Assembly (NCBI RefSeq): GCF_040807025.1
Contig: NC_090981.1
Span: forward strand, 66,969,645 to 67,033,644
Length of the DNA stretch: 64,000 nucleotides
Reading direction: 5' to 3'
Source: Struthio camelus
Taxonomy: Eukaryota > Chordata > Aves > Struthioniformes > Struthionidae
Below, piece after piece: positions 63,477 through 64,000 of this stretch (positions within the stretch are counted from its first letter, which is position 1; each line of letters opens with the position of its first letter). The notes beneath the pieces were generated by a model, which was not told where the DNA came from, made no database searches, and saw only the letters and a program-made list of their open reading frames with translations. Made by a program: the position numbers and the translations under genes.

Positions 63477-63886
63477 ATCAGGGCAAGCAGAGTTAGAACG
63501 AAGAAGAGGACCTCGAAGACTCTGCTGGAACACCTCACTGCCACGGGCCGTGCAGACCATCAGGGCAAGCAGAGTTAGAACGAAGAAGAGGACCTCGAAG
63601 ACTCTGCTGGAACACCTCACTGCCACGGGCCGTGCAGACCATCAGGGCAAGCAGAGTTAGAACGAAGAAGAGGACCTCGAAGACTCTACTGGAACACCTC
63701 ACTGCCACGGGCCGTGCAGACCATCAGGGCAAGCAGAGTTAGAACGAAGAAGAGGACCTCGAAGACTCTACTGGAACACCTCACTGCCACGGGCCGTGCA
63801 GACCATCAGGGCAAGCAGAGTTAGAACGAAGAAGAGGACCTCGAAGACTCTGCTGGAACACCTCACTGCCACGGGCCGTGCAGACC
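63477..63886. repeat. 82-bp minisatellite, five tandem copies
   Basis: Units start (at gggcaagcagag) at 63481, 63563, 63645, 63727 and 63809, each exactly 82 bp apart, and the fifth ends near 63886. Copies are almost identical; the visible difference is actctgctgg in units 1, 2 and 5 versus actctactgg in units 3 and 4. Since 82 is not a multiple of 3, the frame shifts in each unit, and the long - strand reading frames here are by-products. Near-identity implies recent expansion or homogenisation. Confidence 0.97.
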
Positions 63887-64000
63887 CCTGGGTAACGCCG
63901 TGCAGTGCTCTGCTGGGGAGCTCTGTCAGAGGCAGCACCATCTTTCTGAAGGACACTGATTCTTAAGGCTGCCCGGCATATGTCTGAAGATTTACGGTCT
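63887..64000. other. Flank after the minisatellite
   Basis: Unique sequence to the window edge, with nothing recognised. Confidence 0.6.

Larger units (their letters stand above)
29066..64000 (+). other. Probable long first intron of the CpG-island gene
   Basis: After the GTAAGC donor there are 35 kb with no recognised protein family. No ERK4 kinase motif (HRD.KP, DFGLA) appears in any frame I could read, so if the gene is MAPK4 its coding exons are to the right of the window. Stretches not covered by separate entries show only unremarkable AT- to moderately GC-rich DNA. Isolated exon-like segments are listed individually. Confidence 0.4.

Noticed and set aside
63119..63956. Repeated hydrophobic - strand ORFs that look like signal peptides or membrane segments
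   Set aside because: They are translations of the 82-bp minisatellite. The unit is not a multiple of three and one frame in each cycle has stops, so no continuous protein exists.
29066..64000. Search for MAPK4 (ERK4) kinase exons
   Set aside because: No HRD.KP, DFGLA or other kinase motif was seen in any readable frame, so no MAPK4 coding exon is claimed.

Overview
This window is vertebrate nuclear DNA, most likely from a bird. Three 3'-terminal fragments of CR1 retrotransposons carry the avian-type tail (tandem ATTCTGTG-like units after TTCCAACCT). Genes are sparse, interspersed repeats are few, and the one recognisable gene has vertebrate exon structure. The only gene I can name is SKA1 (spindle and kinetochore associated complex subunit 1). 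Its last two coding exons lie on the + strand at 1620-1789 and 7643-7791, and the rest of the gene is upstream of the window.

Layout. 1-7791: 3' half of SKA1, two coding exons separated by a 5.9 kb intron that holds a truncated CR1. 7792 to about 8830: SKA1 3'UTR, with a canonical AATAAA at 8801. About 8.8-28.4 kb: intergenic DNA with small CR1 and MIR relics, homopolymers and several GC-rich patches that contain chance ORFs and a few exon-like segments. 28385-29630: a strong CpG island with GC boxes, a palindromic CRE, a CTCF-type core and an ATG in good context, followed by (GCG)10 and a clean splice donor. This looks like the promoter and first exon of a + strand gene. In mammals the next + strand gene after SKA1 is MAPK4, which has a non-coding first exon and a very long first intron. 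MAPK4 is therefore the natural candidate by synteny, but no ERK4 kinase coding sequence is visible here. 29066-64000: probably intron of that gene, or gene-poor sequence, with ancient CR1/L3-type fragments, simple repeats, several isolated exon-like segments and, at the right edge, a 5-copy 82-bp minisatellite.

The observations most worth a second look are exon-like open segments that belong to no family I recognise. 49443-49612 has a strong acceptor and a terminal reading frame with an unbroken heptad. Its phase matches the CpG-island first exon, which would give a 74-residue polyalanine plus coiled-coil micro-protein. 36627-36777 is bounded by an acceptor and a near-perfect GTAAGT donor. 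55632-55820 follows a very strong acceptor and ends in a Cys/His cluster. All three rest on sequence appearance only. I see no CRISPR, prokaryotic operon, rRNA or credible tRNA, and no evidence of a dedicated multi-gene system.
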